64,000 nt of DNA from an uncultured Schlesneria sp. (lineage in GTDB: Bacteria; Planctomycetota; Planctomycetia; Planctomycetales; Planctomycetaceae), in the NCBI GenBank assembly GCA_903904835.1, contig CAIVEI010000133.1, forward strand, positions 1-64,000, given 5' to 3'. A program made the translations under genes and the position numbers. The first letter of the stretch is position 1; each line of letters starts with the position of its first letter. Below are positions 38,201 through 47,352 of the stretch, piece by piece. A model generated the notes under the pieces. It made no database searches. It saw only the letters and a program-made list of their open reading frames with translations, and was not told where the DNA came from.

Positions 38201-38881
38201 CTAATTCGACTCGTCATATTTATCGCCAAGTTGTCGTTTCAATTGCTTCTGTCGACGCTCAAGACGTTGACGGTTTTCTTCCAGCCGGATCAATTCAAAC
38301 TCCAGAACTTTCTGCTGCTGCAGGGCAGCAAATTTGTCGTTTCGCAGCAGTTCAAGCTGGTTCGTTAACCGATAGCCCTCTTCGCGTCGATCCTGGGCTA
38401 ACCTCATCACATCTTGTGTTTCCAGTGTTTTCGCCGAAAACTCGTCACCGACTTGTTTCAGTTGTGCGACCAGCTTATCGATTTGTTCTTCATACTTTTT
38501 CACACGTAACTGAACGCCGGCATCGTCTTCGGGAATCAGCTTTTTAACCACCGCCAATCTCTCCGTCAGCGGCTGGACTTGTGGACTTAGTTCCTGCATT
38601 TTCTTATTCGCGTCGTCTTCCAATCGCTTTCGTGATTTCAAAATCACTTCGGCCAAAATCGGTGTTTTCGGGGAAACCTCAGTCTCCGTTCGCCGGTGCT
38701 TTGCCGAGTACATCACTTTTTCGCCCGGCTCGGCCGCAAATACGAACTCTTTCTGGAGTTCCGGTGACCGCATCTCGCCTTGCCAGTCGGGACCGCCATT
38801 ACGCAACGCCACAACGAACGCGAGAAAGCCCATGCTGCACGCGGTGACGAAAACCACCAGAATTTTGCCAATACTATTCAT
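38201..38881 (-). CDS. Coiled-coil membrane-anchored protein (paralogue)
   Basis: A protein of 226 residues. The N-terminal membrane helix (SIGKILVVFVTACSMGFLAF) is like that of the downstream gene, followed by a short globular stretch and a coiled coil from about 75 to the end, with long Glu/Arg/Gln/Leu runs. It lacks the C-terminal beta domain of its neighbour. It lies 60 nt upstream of that gene on the same strand and is probably the first gene of the cluster. The function is not known. Confidence 0.72.
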   Translation of the reverse strand: MNSIGKILVVFVTACSMGFLAFVVALRNGGPDWQGEMRSPELQKEFVFAAEPGEKVMYSAKHRRTETEVSPKTPILAEVILKSRKRLEDDANKKMQELSPQVQPLTERLAVVKKLIPEDDAGVQLRVKKYEEQIDKLVAQLKQVGDEFSAKTLETQDVMRLAQDRREEGYRLTNQLELLRNDKFAALQQQKVLEFELIRLEENRQRLERRQKQLKRQLGDKYDESN

Positions 38882-39389
38882 GCAGGGCTTTCTGCCAAAA
38901 CCGAGACTTCAACGCGGAATAAAACAGGCCCAGAGAAGGATCTCTGAAATCATCACGACTTTAACGAATACAGAATCTTACGGGTCCAGAAAAATCAAAG
39001 TCAACTAGAAAGTCTACAGAACAACCAGACGGCTCAACTTCTGTCACTTCAGAAACAGCGATGCAAAACAGAGGGACATTCGATTATCTTTCACTTGTTC
39101 GGCAGTCCGCGTCACCGTCTGCAAAACGAAAGAGTCTCCCGGAACAACTCGCATAAACGATGCGTTGTAAGGTACGGTTATCCCGATTAGCGCGAAATCA
39201 ACGAAAATACCAAGTGTCAACGGATGGAGATTGGTGTACGTCGCGTCGGCTTCCAGCCGAACGCGGTTTTCGGTAGCGTCGGCTTCCAGCCGACGTCATC
39301 TCTTAATTCACTCGACCAACCCACATCGATGAAATCTCAAACTCGATGAGACATTTGTGTGCGTCAGCAGGATGAGGACGCTTGTGAGA
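38882..39389. repeat. Intergenic gap with two GTCGGCTTCCAGCC palindromes
   Basis: Two copies of CGTCGGCTTCCAGCCGA occur about 34 nt apart (39243-39260 and 39275-39295). The second is a perfect 8-bp hairpin with a 3-nt loop (39277-39295). This is the same style of palindrome as at 14945. No gene is supported in the remainder, which lies upstream of the coiled-coil cluster. Confidence 0.6.
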
Positions 39390-40541
39390 TTATTTTTGCA
39401 CAAGCGCGGCCGCATACGTTACGAGATCGCTTCGCTCTTCAGCACTCCGCATCAGCACATCAAACCGCCCGGCCTTCTGGCAAAGCTCCGCAAATGCCGC
39501 AGCAAAGTCCTGATCTGCTTTCACCAGATATTTTTCCGCAATCGGTAACGCCGCATCCAGTTGATCGGTCCGGGCCAGCAAATCCACCATCACATATGCG
39601 ATCATTGCTTGGCTTTGTGCATCCGGTTCGTTGTCGAGCAAATGCTGAAAATACCCCAACGCTTCAGCCCGATTGTCGTCGGAAAGGTATCGGAAGAACT
39701 GAATATGAGCCGGATAAAACTCCGTAAACGGCGGCTCGCCAGGATATTGGAATTGAACCGATAACTGTGTCCCGTACTCGGCCAGATCGCGGGCCAGAGC
39801 CAGTTCCGGCTGACCAGGGGTCAACGAACGGGCAAAACGAACCGTCGAATGCAGATGCGACACGTCGATGTGATAATTGTTTTCGGCGAACAACCAGTCG
39901 CGACCTGCGGTCAGTTCGCGAAGCGTTTTGGCAGGCTCGGCAAACGGCATTCGCTGCTTCACTTCACGTTGAACCGATTGCAACAAATCGCCGTGCAAGG
40001 TCCTGACCAGCAGGGCAGCACAGGCGGAACGTTGTTCAGGACTGAGATTCATGAACCCCTGATCAAGAGCGGTGATCGTGCTGCATGTGCCGTGTGTCTT
40101 CAGCATGATCTGCATTCCCTTGACGGGATGGATCAGCTTGTAAAACGCCAGATCGATCAATTCTTCCGATTCTTCATTCGATTCACGCGGCATGGGGACC
40201 GCTTCGATCGCATCGCGAATCGGTTGTGTTTCTCGAAGGGCGTGAAAATAGACAAACGATTGGCTCAGCTTTTTATCAGCCAGTAAAAGTTGTCCGACTT
40301 CGCGTGCTGCAGCCACATAAGCAGATTCGAATTCGTCCCGCTTCTCAGCCGGGACATCCTCGAATGATGTCGGTCGATTCAGAGGAGCACCCAATTCGTG
40401 CTTCTTCCTCAAACACAATGCGTCGAACAACTTGTGGTATTCGCGTTGTTCTCGAAGTGAAGCGGCCAGCCGCTCGAATACGGCGGAAGCACCCCCCGAG
40501 TGAAGCTGGTCCTGAAGTTGGCTGAACAGGTTTTCCGACAT
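39390..40541 (-). CDS. Conserved hypothetical, probable helical-repeat protein
   Basis: A soluble-looking protein of 383 residues with no signal peptide or membrane helix. The C-terminal part (ALGYFQHLLDNEPDAQSQ, LAALP-like helix pairs, CQKAGRFDVLMRSAEERSD) reads as TPR-like helices. The middle contains conserved-looking His/Trp segments such as NNYHIDVSHLHSTVRF. No family was recognised. The ATG at 40541 is preceded by GGGAAACG. It is divergent from the MFS transporter gene. Confidence 0.7.
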   Translation of the reverse strand: MSENLFSQLQDQLHSGGASAVFERLAASLREQREYHKLFDALCLRKKHELGAPLNRPTSFEDVPAEKRDEFESAYVAAAREVGQLLLADKKLSQSFVYFHALRETQPIRDAIEAVPMPRESNEESEELIDLAFYKLIHPVKGMQIMLKTHGTCSTITALDQGFMNLSPEQRSACAALLVRTLHGDLLQSVQREVKQRMPFAEPAKTLRELTAGRDWLFAENNYHIDVSHLHSTVRFARSLTPGQPELALARDLAEYGTQLSVQFQYPGEPPFTEFYPAHIQFFRYLSDDNRAEALGYFQHLLDNEPDAQSQAMIAYVMVDLLARTDQLDAALPIAEKYLVKADQDFAAAFAELCQKAGRFDVLMRSAEERSDLVTYAAALVQK

Positions 40542-40622
40542 GAATGCGTTTCCCAATACCCGATAAACAAGTTTCAATCCCGCCAGCGTACCAATGCGAG
40601 GGATCGTTGGCCAATCCCCGCC

Positions 40623-40646
40623 GTAGCATGGGCTTCAGCCCGTGCG
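40623..40646. repeat. REP-type palindrome
   Basis: GTAGCATGGGCTTCAGCCCG, the same core as at 12214 and 59495, lies in the divergent gap before the transporter gene. Confidence 0.7.
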
Positions 40647-40889
40647 CCAGAACATCAGGCTGCGGCCGGAATCGCATACGACGTGTTGTTGTCTTCCAGC
40701 CAAGAAATATTCCTCGGGCGTCCAGCCCACGGAATCTTACGCACGAGTCCAGCCAACGCTAAACAACTCACACGCCACCAACCAACCAAACCACCGAAAT
40801 CGGCGGATTACTTGCCCTTCCACGCTGTCCACGGCATCATCTTCCAAGCTCAACGACGCCAGATTCACAATCCCATGAAGGAAGTCCCG

Positions 40890-42224
40890 ATGCAGCGGTC
40901 CGTGTTCATAAAACTCTGTGTCATGATGTTTCTCGAATTCTTCATCTGGGGAGCATGGCTGCCATCGAGTTTTGGTTTCTTTGGCGAAGGAGCACTGGGA
41001 TTTAACGAATGGCAACGGTTCGGACTGAATATCGCCTTCCCCGTTTCGGCGATCATCGCCATGTTTTTCGGAAACCAGTTCGTCGACCGCAATTTCTCGG
41101 CCGAGAAATTTCTCGCTCTCAGCCACTTCATCGGCGGACTGGCCATGCTCGGATTCGGAGCTCTCGCATGGAAGACATTTCAGGGTAACGGTGATGCCTC
41201 AGGAAATTACTGGATCTACTTCGCCTGCATGGCCGTACATTGCTTTTTCTTCGTTCCAACGATTTCCGTGACGAATGCCATTGCCTTTGCAAATATTAAA
41301 GATCCACAAAAAGACTTCGGTCCGGTTCGCTTGTGGGGAACGATCGGTTGGATCGCCGCCAGTTGGCCTTTCATTTTTATTCTGGCTGACTGGGCCAAGA
41401 TCCCGGCATTTGGAAGCGTTGATTTCGTGAAATGGCTGGGCGCCGCGTTAGGAACGTCGCTTTCTGGAACGGCATTAAATCAAGGAAAAAGCTGGGCATT
41501 CATCACCGCCGGGATTGCATCGCTCCTGCTGGCCGCTTTCAGCCTGACGTTGCCGCATACACCGCCTAAACCCGCGACAAACGAAAAGCATTCGCTCGCC
41601 TGGCTGGAAGCGATGCGGTTATTAAAACACCCGTTTCTGCTGGTTCTGTTTTTCGTCACGTTCATTGACGCGACAGTCCACGACGGCTTTTTCTACTTCG
41701 CTTTTACCTACCTCGAAAAGGTTGGCGTCCCTTCCAACTGGATTCAACCGGCAATGAGTGTCGGCCAACTCGCCGAAATCGGCACCATGGCCTTCCTTGG
41801 CCTTGTGCTCAAGAACCTCGGCTGGCGCTGGACGATGATTCTGGGAATCCTTGGTCACACCGTTCGCTTCGGTGTCTGGGCATTTGTCCCGAACCCATAC
41901 TGCGCCGTCGCGGTCAACGTCCTGCACGGGATCTGTTACGCCTTCTTCTTCGCGACGCTCTACATTCTTGTCGATGAAGTCTTCCCCAAAGACGCCCGAA
42001 CCAGCGCCCAGGGATTGTTCAACTTCCTGATCCTGGGTCTGGGACCGATTGCCGCTCGTTACCTTTGGCCCGCCATTGAAAAGGTCTACACGACAGACAA
42101 AGTTGTTGATTATCGGACTTTGTTACTCTATCCAGCGGGCGCCGGACTTCTTGCAGCAATCTTGCTGCTGCTCTTCTTCCATCCCCCCAAGGGAAAACTG
42201 GAACACGCGACCGGTGACGAGTAA
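40890..42224 (+). CDS. MFS transporter, nucleoside:H+ symporter-like
   Basis: An integral membrane protein of 444 residues with about 12 hydrophobic segments. The FGPVRLWGTIGWIAASW segment after the fourth helix, and the general layout, match the nucleoside:proton symporter (NupG-like) and related MFS families common in planctomycetes. The ATG at 40890 has AAGGAAG 5 nt upstream; earlier in-frame starts were rejected. Its stop codon directly abuts that of the convergent Bax-inhibitor gene. The substrate is inferred only from family resemblance. Confidence 0.85.
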   Translation: MQRSVFIKLCVMMFLEFFIWGAWLPSSFGFFGEGALGFNEWQRFGLNIAFPVSAIIAMFFGNQFVDRNFSAEKFLALSHFIGGLAMLGFGALAWKTFQGNGDASGNYWIYFACMAVHCFFFVPTISVTNAIAFANIKDPQKDFGPVRLWGTIGWIAASWPFIFILADWAKIPAFGSVDFVKWLGAALGTSLSGTALNQGKSWAFITAGIASLLLAAFSLTLPHTPPKPATNEKHSLAWLEAMRLLKHPFLLVLFFVTFIDATVHDGFFYFAFTYLEKVGVPSNWIQPAMSVGQLAEIGTMAFLGLVLKNLGWRWTMILGILGHTVRFGVWAFVPNPYCAVAVNVLHGICYAFFFATLYILVDEVFPKDARTSAQGLFNFLILGLGPIAARYLWPAIEKVYTTDKVVDYRTLLLYPAGAGLLAAILLLLFFHPPKGKLEHATGDE

Positions 42225-42980
42225 TCAGTCGTTTCGGGTGTAACCGGCGACGAGCGACAGCAGCCGAAGGATTTCGACATACAACCAGACGAGCGTCACC
42301 ATCAGGCTGAAGGCGGAGTACCATTCAAAATACTTTGGTGCTCCGTTTGATGCCGCCCTCTCGATCGACGCGAAGTCGAGGATCAGGTTGAGAGCCGCCA
42401 CAATCGTGACCACAAGCGTGAATCCGATACCAATCAAAGTTGGTTGGAACAGGAACGGTAAGCGAACACCGAAAAATGAGCAGATGAACGCAATCATATA
42501 AACCAAAGCGATTCCACCAGTTGCTGCTGAAAGACCCATAAAGAATCGATTGGTTGGTCGAATCAATCCGCTTTTGTAGGCAAACAGCATCGCACCCATC
42601 GTTCCCAGCGTCGCCAAAGCGGCCTGCGGGACGATGCCGTGATACGCTCGTTCGTAAGAACCAGAAATCGCACCGAGAAAAAGTCCCTCGGTCAGAGCAT
42701 AAAGTGGTGCCGTAAAAGGTGCCCAGTTCGGCTTAAAGCTGGTCGCCAGGCAGAAAATCAGGCCGCCAATCGCACCACCAATGATCCAGGGAAATGCCGC
42801 TTGCTGATCGCCACTGCGAGTCATCGCGAACGTCATCGAAGCAGATCCGAAGCACAGCCCGAGCAGGATCAGGGTCTTCGTTGCCGCTCCCTGAATCGTC
42901 ATGCTTTGGCTGGCAGGAAAGAATTCGCCCCGAAACGAATCCATCGTGCCGGCGCTGAGCATGGGATTGTGACTTCTCAT
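42225..42980 (-). CDS. Bax inhibitor-1/YccA family membrane protein
   Basis: A protein of 251 residues with about seven membrane helices from residue 33 onward. The family features are visible: TAPLYALTEGLFLGAISG, ALATLGTMGAMLFAYKSG, and ALNLILDFASIE near the end with the conserved acidic residue. Bacterial relatives are proton/Ca2+ leak channels or modulators of the FtsH protease. The ATG at 42980 has AGGAATC upstream. Confidence 0.92.
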   Translation of the reverse strand: MRSHNPMLSAGTMDSFRGEFFPASQSMTIQGAATKTLILLGLCFGSASMTFAMTRSGDQQAAFPWIIGGAIGGLIFCLATSFKPNWAPFTAPLYALTEGLFLGAISGSYERAYHGIVPQAALATLGTMGAMLFAYKSGLIRPTNRFFMGLSAATGGIALVYMIAFICSFFGVRLPFLFQPTLIGIGFTLVVTIVAALNLILDFASIERAASNGAPKYFEWYSAFSLMVTLVWLYVEILRLLSLVAGYTRND

Positions 42981-43329
42981 TAGCAGATTCCTTTTGTTGT
43001 ATTTTTCAGTCAGCCCATCGACATCACGTGGGCGTTCCGATTTCCCGAGAAAAAAACTTTACATCTATGACATAACGCAGATTATGCAGGTCCGGTTCAA
43101 ATCGGTTTCTGCAAAATCACGCCAACCGCGCATTATACGCACAAACCAAACGAAACCCCAGCATCCTTAACGGAGTGGTGGTTTAAGGGAGCTTTGCCTG
43201 AACCGACTAAGTCGCACGGGCTGAAGCCCATGCTGCGGGTTGTTCCGTTCCGATAATCAACATTGATTTTTAAAGGTTCCCGTTCCCCCTCAAACTCGCT
43301 ATCCTGAGATCTTTTTACGAATCACGGCT
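42981..43329. other. Intergenic gap with one REP-type palindrome
   Basis: CGCACGGGCTGAAGCCCATG lies at 43213-43232, the inverse orientation of the core at 40623. The gap separates two divergent genes and presumably holds both promoters. Nothing else was seen. Confidence 0.5.
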
Positions 43330-44526
43330 ATGGCTCGACGGATAGAATTAATTGCAACCTCGGCGTTCGGCCTCGAAGCGGTCGTCTCGCGTGAACTGCA
43401 CGACCTGGGATATCACGAGCAATACTCTGAAGATGGTCGAGTGACCTTCGTTGGCGACGAATTGGCAATTTGTCGCTGCAATCTCTGGCTGCGATCGGCT
43501 GATCGTCTCCTCGTGAAAGTCGGCGGCTTTCCTGCTTACGACTTCGGCGAATACTTTGACAGGGTCGAGGCACTGCCGTGGAGCGAATGGCTTCCCATCG
43601 ATGCGAAGTTTCCTGTTTCAGGCAAATCCGTCCGGTCTCAATTGCACCACGAGCCAACGATCCAGGCCGTGACCAAAAAGGCAATCGCCGAAAGCCTGAA
43701 GAAGAGCTATCAACGCCATTGGTTTGAGGAAACGGGCGCTGAATATCAAATCGAAGTGTCGATTTTAAAAGACCAGGCCCTGCTGTTGATCGATACCTCG
43801 GGACCCGGCCTGCATAAGCGAGGCTACCGAGCCACTTCAGGCGCCGCACCACTACGCGAAACGACGGCCGCAGCACTGGTCCTGATCAGTTGCTGGAACC
43901 GCGATCGGCAGTTTCTCGATCCCTTTTGTGGTTCCGGGACGATCGCGATCGAAGCGGCCATGATTGGCCGCAACCGTGCTCCCGGCATCAATCGCCATTT
44001 CCTTTGCGAAAACTGGCATCAGCTAACACGCGAAAACTGGAAACAGGCGCGTGAAGAGGCACGCGACCTGGTACTCGGCAAACCCAAATTCCCCTTGATG
44101 GCCAGCGACATCGACGACAGAGTCCTCAGGTTGGCACAGTCGAACGCCATCGAAGCCGGGATGGGTGGCGATATCGAATTCAAGAGAATGGATGTCCTCG
44201 AACTGAAAACATCACTCGAATACGGCGTCATCATCACGAACCCGCCGTACGGAGAACGTCTGGGTGACAGTGAATCGGCAGCCGAGATCTACGACGATAT
44301 GGCTGACGCGTTCAGCCCATTGACCACCTGGTCAATCTACGTCCTGACGTCACATCCCGGGTTTGAGCGGCTTTTCCGATGCCGTGCCGATCGCCGAAGA
44401 AAGCTGTACAACGGCAGGATTGAATGCCAGTATTTCCAATACCTCGGTCCAGTACCACCCTGGGAAATCGCGTCATTACGGGCAGAAATGCCAGGAAATG
44501 AAACCGATATCGAACAAGACGAATGA
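43330..44526 (+). CDS. rlmL: THUMP-domain 23S rRNA methyltransferase (RlmL-like)
   Basis: A protein of 398 residues. The N-terminal THUMP/ferredoxin-like region (about 50-160) binds RNA. The methyltransferase domain has FLDPFCGSGTIAIEAA near 195-212 and the catalytic NPPYGER near 303-309. In E. coli the RlmL part (N2-methylation of G2445) is fused to RlmK; here only the RlmL half is present. The start ATG at 43330 is clear. The acidic C-terminal end (GNETDIEQDE) is lineage-specific. Confidence 0.9.
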   Translation: MARRIELIATSAFGLEAVVSRELHDLGYHEQYSEDGRVTFVGDELAICRCNLWLRSADRLLVKVGGFPAYDFGEYFDRVEALPWSEWLPIDAKFPVSGKSVRSQLHHEPTIQAVTKKAIAESLKKSYQRHWFEETGAEYQIEVSILKDQALLLIDTSGPGLHKRGYRATSGAAPLRETTAAALVLISCWNRDRQFLDPFCGSGTIAIEAAMIGRNRAPGINRHFLCENWHQLTRENWKQAREEARDLVLGKPKFPLMASDIDDRVLRLAQSNAIEAGMGGDIEFKRMDVLELKTSLEYGVIITNPPYGERLGDSESAAEIYDDMADAFSPLTTWSIYVLTSHPGFERLFRCRADRRRKLYNGRIECQYFQYLGPVPPWEIASLRAEMPGNETDIEQDE

Positions 44527-44611
44527 CACGTCAAAACGACCGACAGTTTCGGATTGTGAAGCCACAGGTCGCAAAAACACGAAGGGTTCTTCTTTCGCCT
44601 TCAATTTGATG

Positions 44612-44735
44612 TGCCACTGCTTAGAAGTCCTCGGAGAAGCAGTGGCTTGATATCGAAGTTCGTTGTTTCGCTCGGAACCGCTTGACGGAAGACCGTCAAG
44701 CAATGGCACGGTTTTCCGTGGAACCCGAGTTTTCT
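44612..44735. repeat. Degenerate palindromic element
   Basis: GCCACTGCTT ... AAGCAGTGGC forms a hairpin at about 44612-44646. GCTTGACGG-aaga-CCGTCAAGC forms a second at 44680-44701, followed by AATGGCAC and GGAACCCGAG. The TGCCACTG, CGAAGAC-like loop and CCCGA features relate it to the elements at 9323 and 53203, but the terminal repeats are not clear. The rest of the gap 44527-44902 has no gene. Confidence 0.5.
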
Positions 44736-44902
44736 CGAAGTCATCCAATCATTACTTCTTCGGTAGGTTCGAAATTCTCCGAACACTTCACTTGTGGACC
44801 GGGTTTATAATCAAGTGGGGACCGCGAATTGAACCTGGGTGGGGTCCAGAGGGGTTCTCAGTGAAGAAACTCCGGTTGATCCGGGGTTAAGGGAGAACAA
44901 AG

Positions 44903-45487
44903 ATGACAATGACACGATTCTGGTCTGCATTTGCTGGAATGGCCTTGATCCTTTCCATCGGGGCGTCGAATGCCGAGGCGGCCAAGGGAGTGAAAAAGGG
45001 GGCGAACGGAAATGGTCAGCGGACCCTGGTCGGGACCGTTGTGAGTATCAATCCCGATAAAACGGGCTACGGTGTTTTCAAATTGAAAACGGGCACCCAT
45101 CATAAAAAGATGGCCAACTACACGAACGCTCCGGCCAACGCCAAAGTGAACCAGCAGAACAAACCTGTCACGCATGAGCTGAACGTCACTGCGGCAACTC
45201 GATTCGAGCACCACAATGGAAATTCCGTCAGCATTGTCACCCCTGCGGCTCTGAAGAAAGGTGAGCGAGTTCGAGTTCGTGCGACAGGCGCCCAGGCTCA
45301 GACGGTGCATATCCTGACGAACCATCGCTACGCCGGTCGGATGATTCGATATCGAGCCAACAATTATCGGCCGCATCTGTATCACCATCCGGTTTATCGC
45401 GCGGTTCATGCTCCCGCCTATCGTCCGGTTAATGTTTCTGCGTCTCATCCGGTTCATCATCATCCCGTTCACGCCCGGCGTAAGTAA
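44903..45487 (+). CDS. Secreted His-rich hypothetical protein
   Basis: A protein of 194 residues. The signal peptide (MTMTRFWSAFAGMALILSIG, cleavage likely after NAEA) is followed by a basic segment and a probable small beta domain (LVGTVVSINPDKTGYGVFKLK). The C-terminal 50 residues are rich in His, Arg, Tyr and Pro (HLYHHPVYRAVHAPAYRP; HPVHHHPVHARRK), which could bind metal ions. GGGAGA lies before the ATG. No family was recognised. It lies 56 nt before a WD40 gene on the same strand. Confidence 0.75.
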   Translation: MTMTRFWSAFAGMALILSIGASNAEAAKGVKKGANGNGQRTLVGTVVSINPDKTGYGVFKLKTGTHHKKMANYTNAPANAKVNQQNKPVTHELNVTAATRFEHHNGNSVSIVTPAALKKGERVRVRATGAQAQTVHILTNHRYAGRMIRYRANNYRPHLYHHPVYRAVHAPAYRPVNVSASHPVHHHPVHARRK

Positions 45488-45543
45488 TTTTCGATGACTG
45501 TTTTTCACATCACATTTGCAGCCGCTGAAAAAGGGAACTCCGC

Positions 45544-46545
45544 ATGACCACTCTGGTCGGTTTGATTGGATTGTCAGTGGCCATCTTCGGAACGGAACCG
45601 AAAGCCGAGCCGGCAAAGCTGACAATGCACGGACATACAAACGTCGTCAACGCAGTGAAATTCGCACCGGACGGAAGCGGGCTTGCTTCAGCCAGTGACG
45701 ATGACACCGTGCAAATCGTCGATCCGGCCAATGGTGAGCTTTTATTGACATTGAAAGGGCACACCGATTCGGTGCTCGACGTCACGTACTCGGTTGACGG
45801 CACCAGGATGGCGACGGCGAGTGCCGATCATACGGCGAAGATCTGGGAGCCGGGTGAGGGAAAAGTGCTGCTGACACTGACGGGACATACCGATTCGGTT
45901 AACAGCGTGGCATTCAGCTTCGATGGAAAATGGCTGGCGACCGGCAGCGATGACGATACGGTCAAGCTGTGGAATGTCGAGACCGGTAAGAACGTGACGA
46001 CACTCAAGGGGCACACTGACTCAGTGAACGGAGTCGCGTTCTCGTCCGACGGAAAACTCCTCGCTTCCGGCAGTTCGGATAATCTTGTCCGAATCTGGAG
46101 CGTGACCACGCACCATCTCGTTCGAACACTCAAAGGTCACACGGATACCGTCAACGCTGTCGCATTCTCGCCCGATGGGACATTGATTGCTACGGCCAGC
46201 CACGACGACACGGCGAAGATCTGGGATACCGCCAGCGGCGAGAACGATGTGACGCTAAGTGGCCACGGTGGACCGGTTCGCGGGCTCGCTTTTTCCAACG
46301 ACGGAACTTTGCTGGCGACTGTCAGCGACGACGGTTCGGTGAAAATCTGGGACCTGTCGACGGATGCCGAAGTCGCCACGCTCGACGGCCATTCCGATTG
46401 GCTGAACGACGTCACCTTCGCGCCTGATGACGCCACGCTCGCGACAGCCGGTGAGGATAAATTGGTCAAGATCTGGAACGTCCCCAAACCAAAGCCGAGC
46501 GCCACGCCGACTGAAAAGCAAGTTGGGCCGGCAGCGAAGAAATAG
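45544..46545 (+). CDS. WD40 repeat protein, seven blades
   Basis: A protein of 333 residues: a short hydrophobic N-terminus (MTTLVGLIGLSVAIFG) then seven WD40 repeats of about 42 residues, each with the GH ... FSPDG ... SxDxTxKIW pattern, making a complete beta-propeller. The C-terminal tail is Pro/Lys-rich. The N-terminus may be a leader for export, since planctomycete WD40 proteins are often exported. The repeats are highly similar to each other (KGHTDSVN recurs), suggesting recent internal duplication. The partner is unknown. Confidence 0.9.
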   Translation: MTTLVGLIGLSVAIFGTEPKAEPAKLTMHGHTNVVNAVKFAPDGSGLASASDDDTVQIVDPANGELLLTLKGHTDSVLDVTYSVDGTRMATASADHTAKIWEPGEGKVLLTLTGHTDSVNSVAFSFDGKWLATGSDDDTVKLWNVETGKNVTTLKGHTDSVNGVAFSSDGKLLASGSSDNLVRIWSVTTHHLVRTLKGHTDTVNAVAFSPDGTLIATASHDDTAKIWDTASGENDVTLSGHGGPVRGLAFSNDGTLLATVSDDGSVKIWDLSTDAEVATLDGHSDWLNDVTFAPDDATLATAGEDKLVKIWNVPKPKPSATPTEKQVGPAAKK

Positions 46546-46569
46546 GGAATCGTTCGTAATCACCAATGA

Positions 46570-47019
46570 TTACAGCGATGATTTTGTATCTTCTAATGCT
46601 TTCTGAAGCGCCGTTTCCAAGTCTTTGGAATCGCCGCCCCGATAATAAGCTCGATCTGCCCAACTTTTACCGACGGCAAATGAACCAATATCCGCGCTGA
46701 CGCTGAACAAATAGACTTTCAGCGGGCCACCTGACTTACGGGCAATGATCAGCTCTCCAATCATGATCCATTTCGCCGGAGAATAATCAAAATTGGCAGG
46801 CTGGAGGGATTTGATGACCGAACCCCAGTGTGCCTTAGAGACAGAAAACGGTTTCATACGTCCGTCGTCATCCATCGATTGAAAAGTTCGAGCCTCGATT
46901 GAAGTGATGTCACCCACGTCCGGAAGTCGGGCAGCACTCAATTGAAAAGGATCAAACAGCCATCCGAGAAACGCCGCGACCAGGGCAAATATCACAATTG
47001 GCCTTCCGAAGCGTTTCAT
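46570..47019 (-). CDS. Hypothetical membrane-anchored protein
   Basis: A protein of 149 residues with an N-terminal hydrophobic helix (RPIVIFALVAAFLGWLF) that is a signal anchor or leader, followed by a soluble domain of unknown family (IEARTFQSMDDDGRMKPF; WIMIGELIIARKSGG). The ATG at 47019 is chosen; a GTG at 47034 would add five residues. It converges on the WD40 gene with 24 nt between the stops. Confidence 0.65.
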   Translation of the reverse strand: MKRFGRPIVIFALVAAFLGWLFDPFQLSAARLPDVGDITSIEARTFQSMDDDGRMKPFSVSKAHWGSVIKSLQPANFDYSPAKWIMIGELIIARKSGGPLKVYLFSVSADIGSFAVGKSWADRAYYRGGDSKDLETALQKALEDTKSSL

Positions 47020-47352
47020 AGTGACATCTTTCACGGGCGACTAGTTCGAGTCGTTGGACGTGCGGACGATATGTGTTGTTATAACGCCCCGCACTTCTAT
47101 GTCGGGTAATAACGACGATGGAATTTCAGATTTCGCTCAGGCGACTCGGCAGCCATATTCCCCTCCCGATCAACGCGCGAACGATTATCTTATCCTAAAC
47201 CGATCGTCCGACGCGCACAAACCGGCTGCGCTGCGGGACAGGCGCCGCAGACGGTGCAAGTCCTCTTTTTCGAGATCGAACTTCCGGTTGCCTGCCTTGG
47301 TCGCTTACAATTAAGCGGATTTCGATGTGTTTGGATTTCCAATGGAAATGGT
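47020..47352. other. Divergent intergenic gap
   Basis: No gene, hairpin or repeat of note. It presumably holds the promoters of the two divergent flanking genes. Confidence 0.4.

Noticed and set aside
43080-43130. Possible tRNA T-arm (GGTTCAAATC)
   Set aside because: No acceptor, D or anticodon arms can be built around it.
44858-45640. Minus-strand frame of 260 codons
   Set aside because: Antisense to the His-rich secreted protein gene, which has a ribosome-binding site and signal peptide.
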